DNA of 42,631 nt. It comes from Candidatus Poseidonia sp. (GTDB lineage: Archaea > Thermoplasmatota > Poseidoniia > Poseidoniales > Poseidoniaceae). The notes under the pieces are model-generated. The model worked only from the letters and a program-made list of their open reading frames with translations, was not told where the DNA came from and did no database searches. Below are positions 7,923 through 15,052 of this stretch, piece by piece. The stretch covers positions 1-42,631 of the forward strand of contig JAQXEX010000023.1 of the NCBI GenBank assembly GCA_029250625.1, given 5' to 3'. Position numbers and translations under genes: made by a program. Every line of letters begins with the position of its first letter. Position 1 is the first letter of the stretch.

Positions 7923-8681
7923 TCACTTCTGAACAGGCTGCAGCCCTTCAGTGTCCATATCCCATCCATAGGGCCATCCGTTCTCATCCACAAATACAAC
8001 GTTAACACCGTGTCCAGATTTGTGAAACCCAATCAGTTGAATTTCATGGATGCTATGGCCACTGGGAGCCTTACCAAGAACAGGAAGTCGATGGCGAGCG
8101 AAGAACGATCGTTTTCGTGGTGCGTTTTTTTCGCCTTCCGCTTTCATTGAGCGTCGCGTCCCTTCGACATCATCAAACCACGGCAACGGCCCCTCCGGAG
8201 AAAATCGCAGACCCAAAATCATGTCAATTCCAGTGGTCTCTTGCGCAGCATCAGCATCGGGCCCACTGGGAATCGCCGGGGCGTTTGGATGCGTATGGAG
8301 CCAATGCGTAAATCGCCCCGCTCTTGAGCCGCGTTGGCTCGAGAACATGTCATCGGTCCAATCCTCTGGGAGGTGATGGACGGAGTAGGAATCGCCGCGA
8401 TTTACGATGTGAGCCTCACTGATGGTGTAGCCCTGGCCCTGAAACAAATTTCCATGAACTTCATCGCCGGAAAAATAGGCGTCAACCTGAGGTTTGTGCG
8501 GTTGGTTTGGATCAATGTCAATCCCGACTAAAATCTCGTCCGGTAGTGCCTGCAAGGCCCACCACACGAGCGATTGAAAGACCGGACCGGGTAAGTGTAT
8601 TTGGGCCATGTAACCGCTACGCTGCTCGTAAGAATCACGGTTATAGGACGTCATCAGTGCCTCCAACCAGTCCTCGACCAT
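7923..8681 (-). CDS. JAMM/MPN-type metalloprotease domain protein
   Basis: 252 residues from ATG 8681. The zinc motif is complete: HTHPNAPAIPSGPD fits H-x-H-x7-S-x2-D exactly. The usual catalytic Glu is present upstream in the conserved P-x-E-x-x-x-G context (ALPDEILVGID). Archaeal JAMM enzymes cleave isopeptide bonds to ubiquitin-like SAMP proteins, whereas bacterial relatives process other small beta-grasp proteins. A basic insert (RKRSFFARHRLP) lies downstream. A TTG at 8750 would add 23 residues and would almost touch the divergent gene at 8760. Substrate unknown; no ubiquitin-like gene is adjacent. Fold and catalytic type are well supported. Confidence 0.75.
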   Translation of the reverse strand: MVEDWLEALMTSYNRDSYEQRSGYMAQIHLPGPVFQSLVWWALQALPDEILVGIDIDPNQPHKPQVDAYFSGDEVHGNLFQGQGYTISEAHIVNRGDSYSVHHLPEDWTDDMFSSQRGSRAGRFTHWLHTHPNAPAIPSGPDADAAQETTGIDMILGLRFSPEGPLPWFDDVEGTRRSMKAEGEKNAPRKRSFFARHRLPVLGKAPSGHSIHEIQLIGFHKSGHGVNVVFVDENGWPYGWDMDTEGLQPVQK

Positions 8682-8759
8682 GAACCGTCCAAGGAGAAGT
8701 TCATCATCAAGGGTCCGACGAGGACAATCTTTGAAGAAGGGTAGTGTCAAGGGTACACC

Positions 8760-9488
8760 ATGGCGAAGAAGAAGGGCGGATTCGGTCGGTTTCTCGGGGC
8801 CATCACCGGTAGCCCTTACGAAAAGATGTTGAAACAGGTTGAAAAACTGGTTGATCAATACGGCGAAGAAGAGGAGGAGCTCGCTTCACAACTCGAAGCA
8901 CTGGTCGACCAGACCGGTGATTTGTTTGAAGCCGAAGACATTGATGAAGAAGAACATGACCTCCTCATTGAATCCATTGAAGAAGCCGACCCAGAAGGCC
9001 GTGTATTCGGAAAACTAGGAACGGAAGAAGATGCATTTTATTCAGGCGATGTGCCTAATGCGCCTGAACTTAACATGGGCAAGCGGATTAACCTCGACGA
9101 CCTCATGAAATCCAAGGGTGACGAATTCACTGGAAGTTTTGGAAAAGAAGAGTTCGACGAATTCCGTGAAAAGATGACCGAAGATTTCTACCAAGAGTCG
9201 GACAATGCGATTCGCCAAGGTGACCATCAAGCAGAGATTCGAACAACAAACCGTGTGTTTGGAGGTGCCGAATCGGATGTTGACGATGCAAAGCGTCGCA
9301 TTTCTGAGGAATCTGGAATGGCCAATCCTAATGCTGCCGAAGAAGTTCTTGAAGAAGAATATGAGGACGAAGGCGATGATAATTATTCCATTGATGAAAA
9401 CGGTGTTGAATGGTTCGAGGACGAAGATGGCTATTGGTGGTACCGAGAGGAAGGCCAAGCCGACTGGCAGCCTTACGACGAAGAGTGA
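8760..9488 (+). CDS. Highly acidic protein with Trp/Tyr-rich C-terminal tail, function unknown
   Basis: 242 residues. The N-terminus is basic (MAKKKGGFGRFLG). Then follows a long Glu/Asp-rich, helix-forming region (about 25-100), and a middle part with FGKEEFDEFREKM and RTTNRVFGGAESDVDDAKRRI. The end is a strongly acidic, aromatic tail around FEDEDGYWWYREEG. No signal peptide or membrane segment is visible, so it is probably cytoplasmic. I do not recognise a family. It is divergent from the JAMM gene (shared upstream region of less than 80 bp) and overlaps the 3' end of the receiver-domain gene by 16 bases in convergent orientation. The basic head and acidic body suggest an adaptor or chaperone-like role, but that is only a guess. 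Confidence 0.75.
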   Translation: MAKKKGGFGRFLGAITGSPYEKMLKQVEKLVDQYGEEEEELASQLEALVDQTGDLFEAEDIDEEEHDLLIESIEEADPEGRVFGKLGTEEDAFYSGDVPNAPELNMGKRINLDDLMKSKGDEFTGSFGKEEFDEFREKMTEDFYQESDNAIRQGDHQAEIRTTNRVFGGAESDVDDAKRRISEESGMANPNAAEEVLEEEYEDEGDDNYSIDENGVEWFEDEDGYWWYREEGQADWQPYDEE

Positions 9489-9826
9489 CTGGACCAAATT
9501 TCCAGCTCTGACACGGTGAACTTGATGGTTCCAAAATCTGCACCAAGTTCAACCATAGCCCGATTTTTGGACGGTTCACTCGACATTGCAACGATGACAT
9601 GAGGTCTTGATACGCTTGATGTAAGAAGTTCTTTCAAAACATCATATCCACTGGTTGGAGGCATGAAATGGTCAAGCAACAACACATCTGGGTTGAAGGA
9701 TTCAATGTGCGCAAGAGCATCGTCGGAATTCCATCGCTGTTGAAATGTTAAATTACTCACATCGATGCCTGAAGAAACGAGCATGGCTTCAATGTCGTAC
9801 ATGTCTTCAAAGGCGAGAACTCGCAT
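9473..9826 (-). CDS. Stand-alone response-regulator receiver domain
   Basis: 117 residues, a CheY-like domain without an output domain. The acidic pocket is at FEDM near residues 7-8. The phospho-acceptor Asp is in VLLLDHFMPPTSGYDVLKEL. A Ser follows at AMSSE and the conserved Lys is in GTIKFTV. All key positions are present, so phosphorylation by a histidine kinase is expected. No kinase is encoded in the window. The gene ends inside the acidic-protein gene on the opposite strand and lies 9 bases downstream of the hydrolase gene, in the same direction, so it could be the last gene of that minus-strand unit, although its start at 9826 is just past the hydrolase stop. Confidence 0.85.
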   Translation of the reverse strand: MRVLAFEDMYDIEAMLVSSGIDVSNLTFQQRWNSDDALAHIESFNPDVLLLDHFMPPTSGYDVLKELLTSSVSRPHVIVAMSSEPSKNRAMVELGADFGTIKFTVSELEIWSSHSSS

Positions 9827-9835
9827 GGGAAGCCC

Positions 9836-11803
9836 TCATTCAGGAATCGGTTGTTGCTCCCACCAAGGTGGCGCTAAGAACCACCGTTCATCGTCCACAG
9901 GTCGGTCGATCAGCGGCAGGCTAAGGGTTGACGATTCGTCAAAATTGACGTTGAGGCCGACCGGAGAGCACGGGCTTGGAAGGTAGTCTTCCCCGCTCTC
10001 GGACAGAACGATTTCAATCTGTGTTCCTTCCGTCAGCATGACGTCCATTGGATTGAATTCCATGAGCATGAGATAGGATTGGAACGGCAGTGCTGTTTTG
10101 GCTTCAAGGCCTCCGTCACGATAACGCACATCCATCGTTGCATGACCCAATCGGAGGCCGTCACCGTACATTGTAGCAAATATTTGGCCGCCCTGGCAGG
10201 CCAGCGTGTCGACGGAGAGATGGAGTGTAGGCATACCTGAGATGTGAATCGCTTCCTCAAGAGGCGCAAGTTGGAACGAACGTTGATTGTTGGCGTTGAC
10301 CGTTCCTCCTGAACCATCGGCGTTGTCTAACGTTACGGGCCACCACGTCATGTCTTCAGGAGGCCAGGTTTCCTCAACATGCCATTTCCCATCGTTGGTT
10401 TGAATTTGCACCATGGGTTCGGGTTCTTCTCCGATATCCTTGAGATAGTAGTTGAACCAAGCAAAGAGTTCAACGGCCCAATCCATTCTGCTCATGTTCG
10501 GATATGCCTCTTGACCGTAGCCAGACGACAGTTCGCTGTGTCGGTCAGGTTGGTCGGGATAATTGTGTGCCCATTGACCTGAAATTGCTCGTGCATTAAT
10601 GCCTGCATCCCGTAGGAGCTGGTAAGTTGGGAAGGCGTGATATGGGTCAACGTTCCAATCTTGAAGTCCCCAAACCAAATACACACTTCCTTGATAATTC
10701 TCGAGAACATCAGGAAGGTGGCGTCGCTCGTCCCAATAGTCGTTCCATTCTGCACCACCAAATTCCGCCCCAGCCCAAGTAGAAAACGGGTTGAGTGGCC
10801 CGATGAGGTCATCACTGCACATGCGCATATCGTCGGTTGTACCGTCGGTGGTTGCACCTTCGTAAAGAGCGTCGTAAAGCATGGCTCTTGACTCTGAAGA
10901 GCCGTTGCGGTAGAACATCTCTTGGACGCCGATTGACCCTGATATGGGAACGATGGTCTTCAGATGTTCAGAAGGTTGTTGCGCTGCTTCCCAATTGGTC
11001 GTTCCAGCGTAGGATTTACCCATGAGGCCAACGTTGCCGTTGGACCATTCCTGTTCGCCGAGCCAGTCGACAACGGCTTGAATTCCAGTTTGCTCCCCCA
11101 ATCCTTTCACGTCTTGGCAGTGCGTGGATTGACCGGTTCCAAACGTTGAGGCTTGGGCGAGCGCGTACCCGTGCGGGACAAACGTATCGTAAACCCATTT
11201 TCCAACGCCGCCATCAGGTACGGTGTTGGGTGATGAGTCATCGCCAGCCACGCCCTCTCCACCAAAATCATAGTACGGATGAATGGTCATGATCACTGGA
11301 ATTTTCTCTCCTTCGGGAACATCAGGCAGCCAGAGGGCAACATGCATCAGCGCATCTCCGGGGAAGCCCGCATCTTGTTCACTCGCAGGCAAGTCAACTT
11401 CGATGAAATGCTCCTCGTAAGGCAGTGCCTCGTAGGTTCCATTCACGGGGAGTTGAGCTCGCATCGTATCCATCGGCAAGTCCATTGTGTGGCGAAGTTC
11501 AAGGGGAGTCTCCCACCATTCGCCAGAAAAAGCACCGTTTTCTTTGGCCGACTGTGTGAGGTTTGTTCCAAGCGTCATTGCGAGCATGAGCACAGCGATG
11601 GAAACAGCGATGGTCGCTCCAGCAGAGATGTTCAATTGGCGACGCCCTTTCCCTTCCACTGGCTCAAATGGAGCCTCTTCATGGCCTGGCGCATCAACAA
11701 GGGCAGCATCAAGTGCCAAACTGACACTGACGGTCTGCGGAACGGCGCTCATGCCCATACGACCGAGTTCAGTCTCAAGAGGCTGACGCTCAGGCGTGTT
11801 CAT
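9836..11803 (-). CDS. Membrane-anchored CocE/X-Pro dipeptidyl-peptidase (S15)-like hydrolase
   Basis: 655 residues from ATG 11803. One membrane segment lies near residues 55-80 (AGATIAVSIAVLMLAMTLG), so the enzyme should sit outside the cell on an N-terminal anchor. The alpha/beta-hydrolase triad is visible: Ser in GKSYAGTTNWEA, Asp in GLQDWNVDPYH and His in QWAHNYPD. The C-terminal jelly-roll region of this family follows (HISGMPTLHLSVDTL). Relatives cleave dipeptides after proline or hydrolyse ester and acyl groups, so a role in using exported peptides is plausible. The ATG overlaps the stop of the upstream membrane gene as ATGA, so the longer open frame is not needed. Substrate is not predictable. 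Confidence 0.85.
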   Translation of the reverse strand: MNTPERQPLETELGRMGMSAVPQTVSVSLALDAALVDAPGHEEAPFEPVEGKGRRQLNISAGATIAVSIAVLMLAMTLGTNLTQSAKENGAFSGEWWETPLELRHTMDLPMDTMRAQLPVNGTYEALPYEEHFIEVDLPASEQDAGFPGDALMHVALWLPDVPEGEKIPVIMTIHPYYDFGGEGVAGDDSSPNTVPDGGVGKWVYDTFVPHGYALAQASTFGTGQSTHCQDVKGLGEQTGIQAVVDWLGEQEWSNGNVGLMGKSYAGTTNWEAAQQPSEHLKTIVPISGSIGVQEMFYRNGSSESRAMLYDALYEGATTDGTTDDMRMCSDDLIGPLNPFSTWAGAEFGGAEWNDYWDERRHLPDVLENYQGSVYLVWGLQDWNVDPYHAFPTYQLLRDAGINARAISGQWAHNYPDQPDRHSELSSGYGQEAYPNMSRMDWAVELFAWFNYYLKDIGEEPEPMVQIQTNDGKWHVEETWPPEDMTWWPVTLDNADGSGGTVNANNQRSFQLAPLEEAIHISGMPTLHLSVDTLACQGGQIFATMYGDGLRLGHATMDVRYRDGGLEAKTALPFQSYLMLMEFNPMDVMLTEGTQIEIVLSESGEDYLPSPCSPVGLNVNFDESSTLSLPLIDRPVDDERWFLAPPWWEQQPIPE

Positions 11804-12237
11804 ACGGCAGGCTCTGCATTGTTGCCGGGGATTGCTCTCAGCAGACCCATTGCATGAAGTAAAATCCCCATAGCGATGACGCCATGGATGACGGAAATCC
11901 AATGCATCTTAGCAAACATTTCACCCAAGCCGTACTGCAGAACCCATGCAGACAGCAAACCGAATGACATTCCCTTGAGTTTGGCATCATCTGTCTTGGA
12001 CATCACCACAAATGCAACCAATCCGATACAGGCGACCAGGCCGATTTGAGCGGTCCATGCGTGACTAGCGGCGGTATTGTAGTCGTATTTTGATGACAAG
12101 CCGGTTGAGGCTTGACTGAGCGTTGTTATGATGACGAGGATCACCATCCATCGGGCGTATTTGAGCATGTTTTGGTTGGTCGAGGCTTCTTCCATGACCC
12201 GTAGAAGCACCTCAGACTTTTGTGTGTAGCGGTCCAT
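11800..12237 (-). CDS. Small membrane protein coupled to the hydrolase
   Basis: 145 residues with about four hydrophobic segments: WMVILVIITTLSQAS, IGLVACIGLVAFVVM, MSFGLLSAWVLQYGLG and WISVIHGVIAMGILLHAMG. I recognise no family. Its stop overlaps the hydrolase ATG by four bases (ATGA), so the two are one transcription unit and probably act together at the membrane. The start at 12237 is the longest; a shorter start inside the cytoplasmic N-terminus (MEEAS) is possible. It diverges from the cyclophilin gene with 48 bp between starts. Confidence 0.7.
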   Translation of the reverse strand: MDRYTQKSEVLLRVMEEASTNQNMLKYARWMVILVIITTLSQASTGLSSKYDYNTAASHAWTAQIGLVACIGLVAFVVMSKTDDAKLKGMSFGLLSAWVLQYGLGEMFAKMHWISVIHGVIAMGILLHAMGLLRAIPGNNAEPAV

Positions 12238-12285
12238 TCACAGTTCACCCGCACGATTCATGGAGGAGATGCTCCTGCGACAACC

Positions 12286-13269
12286 ATGACTCGCCCGATG
12301 GTGATACGGTCCCTCCTCATGGTCGGACTGTTTCTAACCGTCTTGCTGCCCTCAACAATTGGGGCACAGCAATCCGAACCGTTGTGGCGAAGCAACGGTT
12401 TGGACCCAACGCTGTGGGAGGACCGTCCAGAAACGGAGGATTCACCGATGATGGAATCCTACAAAGGAAACGCCGTCATTGAACTTCAAGTGACTTACCA
12501 AGAAGGACATTTTTCGGGACAAACTGATGGGACCATCATCATTGAATTGTTTGAACAATGGGCCCCCATTACAACGGAGAACATGATTTCACATGTTGAA
12601 TCGGGACTGTATGACGGCATCTTTTTCCATCGTGTGATCAACGATTTCGTGACACAATCTGGTGACCCGACATGCAAAACTCTTGGAGCTTATCCTGCAA
12701 CTGCCCCATCATGTGGGAGCGGTGGCACTGGCGAGACCATACCACTTGAACTCAATGACAACCTCTCCCACGTTGACGGTGCCATTGCGATGGCTCGAAG
12801 TCAAGACCCAGATTCCGCAGACGCACAGTGGTACATCGCTGAAACAGAAGCTCACAATCTTGACCCAGAAAACCGAGACGATGAAGGCTATGCTACGTTC
12901 GGAATTGTCCGGGACGGAATGACCCACATCCGTGCAATCGCTGAGACTCCGACATCAGACGAACCCACTGGAACCGATGTTGACAATCCATTTTCTTCAG
13001 CAGGAAGGCCAGTTTATGAGGCCAAGATCACCTCGATGGTAATGATTGGAGTGGCTGATCCGGACGGTACAATTCGCAATCCTCCTTCCGAGGTTTTAGA
13101 GAGCAGTTCATTTGCTGAAACCGTCGTGAAGGTCGTGACCATCCCTCTTGTTCTTCTGTTGCTGGCTGCCATCCCCGTGGTTGTTGTCCGGGGGCGGAGT
13201 GAAGAGCCCTTAGGGATGTACAAGGAAGCCATCATAATTGATGCAGAATTGATTGATGATGGGTTGTGA
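12286..13269 (+). CDS. Exported cyclophilin-type peptidyl-prolyl isomerase with C-terminal anchor
   Basis: 327 residues. An N-terminal signal sequence (SLLMVGLFLTVLLPSTIGA) is followed by a cyclophilin domain: IIIELFEQWAPITTENMISH, GLYDGIFFHRVINDFVTQSG and later AMARSQDPDSADAQWYI. The F-H-R-V-I and Q-x-G-D core residues of the active site are present. Near the C-terminus a membrane segment (VVKVVTIPLVLLLLAAIPVVVV) precedes a short cytoplasmic tail. It would therefore isomerise Xaa-Pro bonds outside the membrane. The ATG at 12286 gives a clean signal peptide. A GGAGGAG at 12262-12268 lies in a small hairpin 17 bases upstream, too far for normal use. It overlaps the thioredoxin-like gene region downstream. 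Confidence 0.85.
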   Translation: MTRPMVIRSLLMVGLFLTVLLPSTIGAQQSEPLWRSNGLDPTLWEDRPETEDSPMMESYKGNAVIELQVTYQEGHFSGQTDGTIIIELFEQWAPITTENMISHVESGLYDGIFFHRVINDFVTQSGDPTCKTLGAYPATAPSCGSGGTGETIPLELNDNLSHVDGAIAMARSQDPDSADAQWYIAETEAHNLDPENRDDEGYATFGIVRDGMTHIRAIAETPTSDEPTGTDVDNPFSSAGRPVYEAKITSMVMIGVADPDGTIRNPPSEVLESSSFAETVVKVVTIPLVLLLLAAIPVVVVRGRSEEPLGMYKEAIIIDAELIDDGL

Positions 13270-13273
13270 TGTA

Positions 13274-13843
13274 ATGGAAGGTTCGAACCGCATCACAGTA
13301 TGTTTGGTACTTTGCCTCATTCTCTCCGGTTGTATCTCCTCTGCTCCAGTTGTGGAGGAAGGTGAAAATACTGCTGATGAACCCCCTGCTGTGGAAGCGG
13401 AAGCAGTCCCTGAATGGGCCGCAACTTCCCATAACGGCACTCAATTGAGCAGAACATCAATGTCGCAAGGTCCCTACATTGCTTATTTCTCAGCACCATG
13501 GTGTTCGCATTGTGAAGCTACTTTGGATACCTACGATCACGTGATTCCAGAAGGTAAAATGATGGTTTTTTCTCAAGATGATGACCCTGACTTTTCCAAC
13601 ATGAGCACCTGGCACGAGACCACGGAAACCAACCTCAATCGTTCCATCAATCGACCGTTCATGCTGATGCCGGAATTTTCGAACGAAATGGGTGTGAAGT
13701 CAATCCCCCATGTGGCTTTCATCAACGAGCAGGGCTACGTGTTCCAAACCGAGGTGGGGAAACGAACCAATCAAACCATGATTGGAGAGATTTGGAATGC
13801 GACCTTGAGTGCGACCTTCAATGAAACAACCGGATGGTCATGA
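13274..13843 (+). CDS. Thioredoxin-like lipoprotein
   Basis: About 189 residues. A short signal with a lipobox-like LILSGC leads to a Cys-anchored, acidic linker. A thioredoxin fold follows with the active site APWCSHCEATLDTY (C-S-H-C) and, later, the cis-proline segment VKSIPHVAFINEQG. It should act in disulfide chemistry on the outer face of the membrane. The ATG at 13274 gives a 20-residue signal peptide and lies just after the cyclophilin stop. ATG 13256 or 13259, inside the cyclophilin gene, would add 5-6 residues. The pairing with an exported proline isomerase suggests a two-gene folding module. The gene ends with a 6-bp overlap with the convergent Taw2-like gene. Confidence 0.8.
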   Translation: MEGSNRITVCLVLCLILSGCISSAPVVEEGENTADEPPAVEAEAVPEWAATSHNGTQLSRTSMSQGPYIAYFSAPWCSHCEATLDTYDHVIPEGKMMVFSQDDDPDFSNMSTWHETTETNLNRSINRPFMLMPEFSNEMGVKSIPHVAFINEQGYVFQTEVGKRTNQTMIGEIWNATLSATFNETTGWS

Positions 13844-15001
13844 CCTCTCGGGTCGACATTCAATGTCATAGACCACGTGGCGGACATAGGGAGCGTACCA
13901 TTTGACCCGTTCAAGGTGGTCACCTCGAATTGTAAATCCAAGTTCCATTCTGTCACTGAGGGATTGGAATTGTTCAATCGTCTTGCGTTTCCAATCGCTG
14001 ATTTCTTCTTCTTTTACATTCATGTGAACGTGCAACCAACCTCCTTCGGATTTCAGAGCCTGGAGACACAGGCCCCATGCGGCTTCTGACGATGGAAGCA
14101 AGCCAAGATGGCATCGGTCAGCAATTCTTTTGAGTTTGGGAAGCGATTCCTGATTGTTTCCTTGGTGTACGGTAATCCTGTCCTCAATACCGTTTGCTTC
14201 CGCCCCACGAACAAGTCCGTCAATGGATGGTGGATTCATTTCGCACGCATGAACGTGGGTGGCCCCTGCCTTGATGAGCATGGGGAATGAATAGTAACCA
14301 ACACCTGCGAATGCATCTACAACAGTCTCGCCACTCATGTCCATTGCTCCGATACGACGACGTTCGGTCACGTTACCGGAGGAAAACATGACTTTGGCGG
14401 CATCAAACTCATAGTGAATCCCGTGATCGATGAACTTCACAAGCGAAGTGCCGCGAAGAACGGTGGCTTGAGATGAACGAACAGCATCGTTTGCGACGGG
14501 CGATTGGATCCCAATACTTGTGACGTTCAAGACGGAAGCGATATCACGCCAAAGTTCACTTCGGTCTTCGGAGGAGAATGCTGTCCAAATCTCTTGACTG
14601 AAACTGCCTGATGGAAAGAGCACAAGTTCTCCAAGACGTTCCCATTTCTTAGGAAGTGCGTCAATGAATGGCTGGATCTCAGGTGATTGTTTTTGTGAGA
14701 CCAAGCGGGTTAACCAATCCTTCACCACGCTTTGAAGTCGGGTATGTGGGTCAACTTCATCCATCACATGAGGGATACGCTTGATCACGTGTACGGGAAG
14801 ATTGGTGATTGCAGAGATGTCATTCTTCAACGAGGCAGAGAAGTCAACATCCAGGAGAGGGAAAGCGATGAAATCGCCTTCATGTTCAACCGGCGAGATG
14901 TGTGAATGCAAGACGTTATTTGATTTGAGAAGTGCATGAATGCGCTCTCCTTGAAGACGATGAACTGCAAGGAATGGATGCCCGTTATCCCCATGGTTCA
15001 T
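13838..15001 (-). CDS. taw2: Trm5/TYW2-family tRNA enzyme, probably Taw2 aminocarboxypropyltransferase
   Basis: 387 residues. The SAM-binding part is VVDAFAGVGYYSFPMLIKAG followed by VHACEMNPPSIDGL. KVMFSSGNVTERRRIG just before it is typical of the TYW2 branch, as is the end VKWYAPYVRHVVYDIE. Taw2 transfers the aminocarboxypropyl group of SAM to 4-demethylwyosine at G37 of tRNA-Phe. The N-terminal half is more divergent. It could be a Trm5-type m1G37 methyltransferase, but the M-F-S-S-G-N-V motif favours Taw2. It diverges from the large surface-protein gene with about 50 bp between starts, and converges on the thioredoxin-like gene with a 6-bp overlap. Confidence 0.75.
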   Translation of the reverse strand: MNHGDNGHPFLAVHRLQGERIHALLKSNNVLHSHISPVEHEGDFIAFPLLDVDFSASLKNDISAITNLPVHVIKRIPHVMDEVDPHTRLQSVVKDWLTRLVSQKQSPEIQPFIDALPKKWERLGELVLFPSGSFSQEIWTAFSSEDRSELWRDIASVLNVTSIGIQSPVANDAVRSSQATVLRGTSLVKFIDHGIHYEFDAAKVMFSSGNVTERRRIGAMDMSGETVVDAFAGVGYYSFPMLIKAGATHVHACEMNPPSIDGLVRGAEANGIEDRITVHQGNNQESLPKLKRIADRCHLGLLPSSEAAWGLCLQALKSEGGWLHVHMNVKEEEISDWKRKTIEQFQSLSDRMELGFTIRGDHLERVKWYAPYVRHVVYDIECRPERS

Positions 15002-15015
15002 GGTAAGGGCATGAG

Positions 15016-15036
15016 GGGAACTGCTTTCAAGTTCCC
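15016..15036. promoter_or_regulatory. Inverted repeat between divergent genes
   Basis: GGGAAC and GTTCCC form a perfect 6-bp inverted repeat with a 9-base spacer. It lies between the Taw2-like start (15001) and the surface-protein start (15053). It could be an operator or chance; it also argues against a surface-protein start at ATG 15011, which would put the repeat inside the gene. Confidence 0.3.
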
Positions 15037-15052
15037 GTTCTTAGCAAGGACG

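Noticed and set aside
11279-11857. Plus-strand frame of 192 codons
   Set aside because: Lies antisense to the well supported hydrolase and membrane-protein genes and has no domain.
14936-15052. N-terminal extension of the surface protein
   Set aside because: It would overlap the divergent Taw2-like start and bury the signal peptide; ATG 15053 gives a normal signal sequence.
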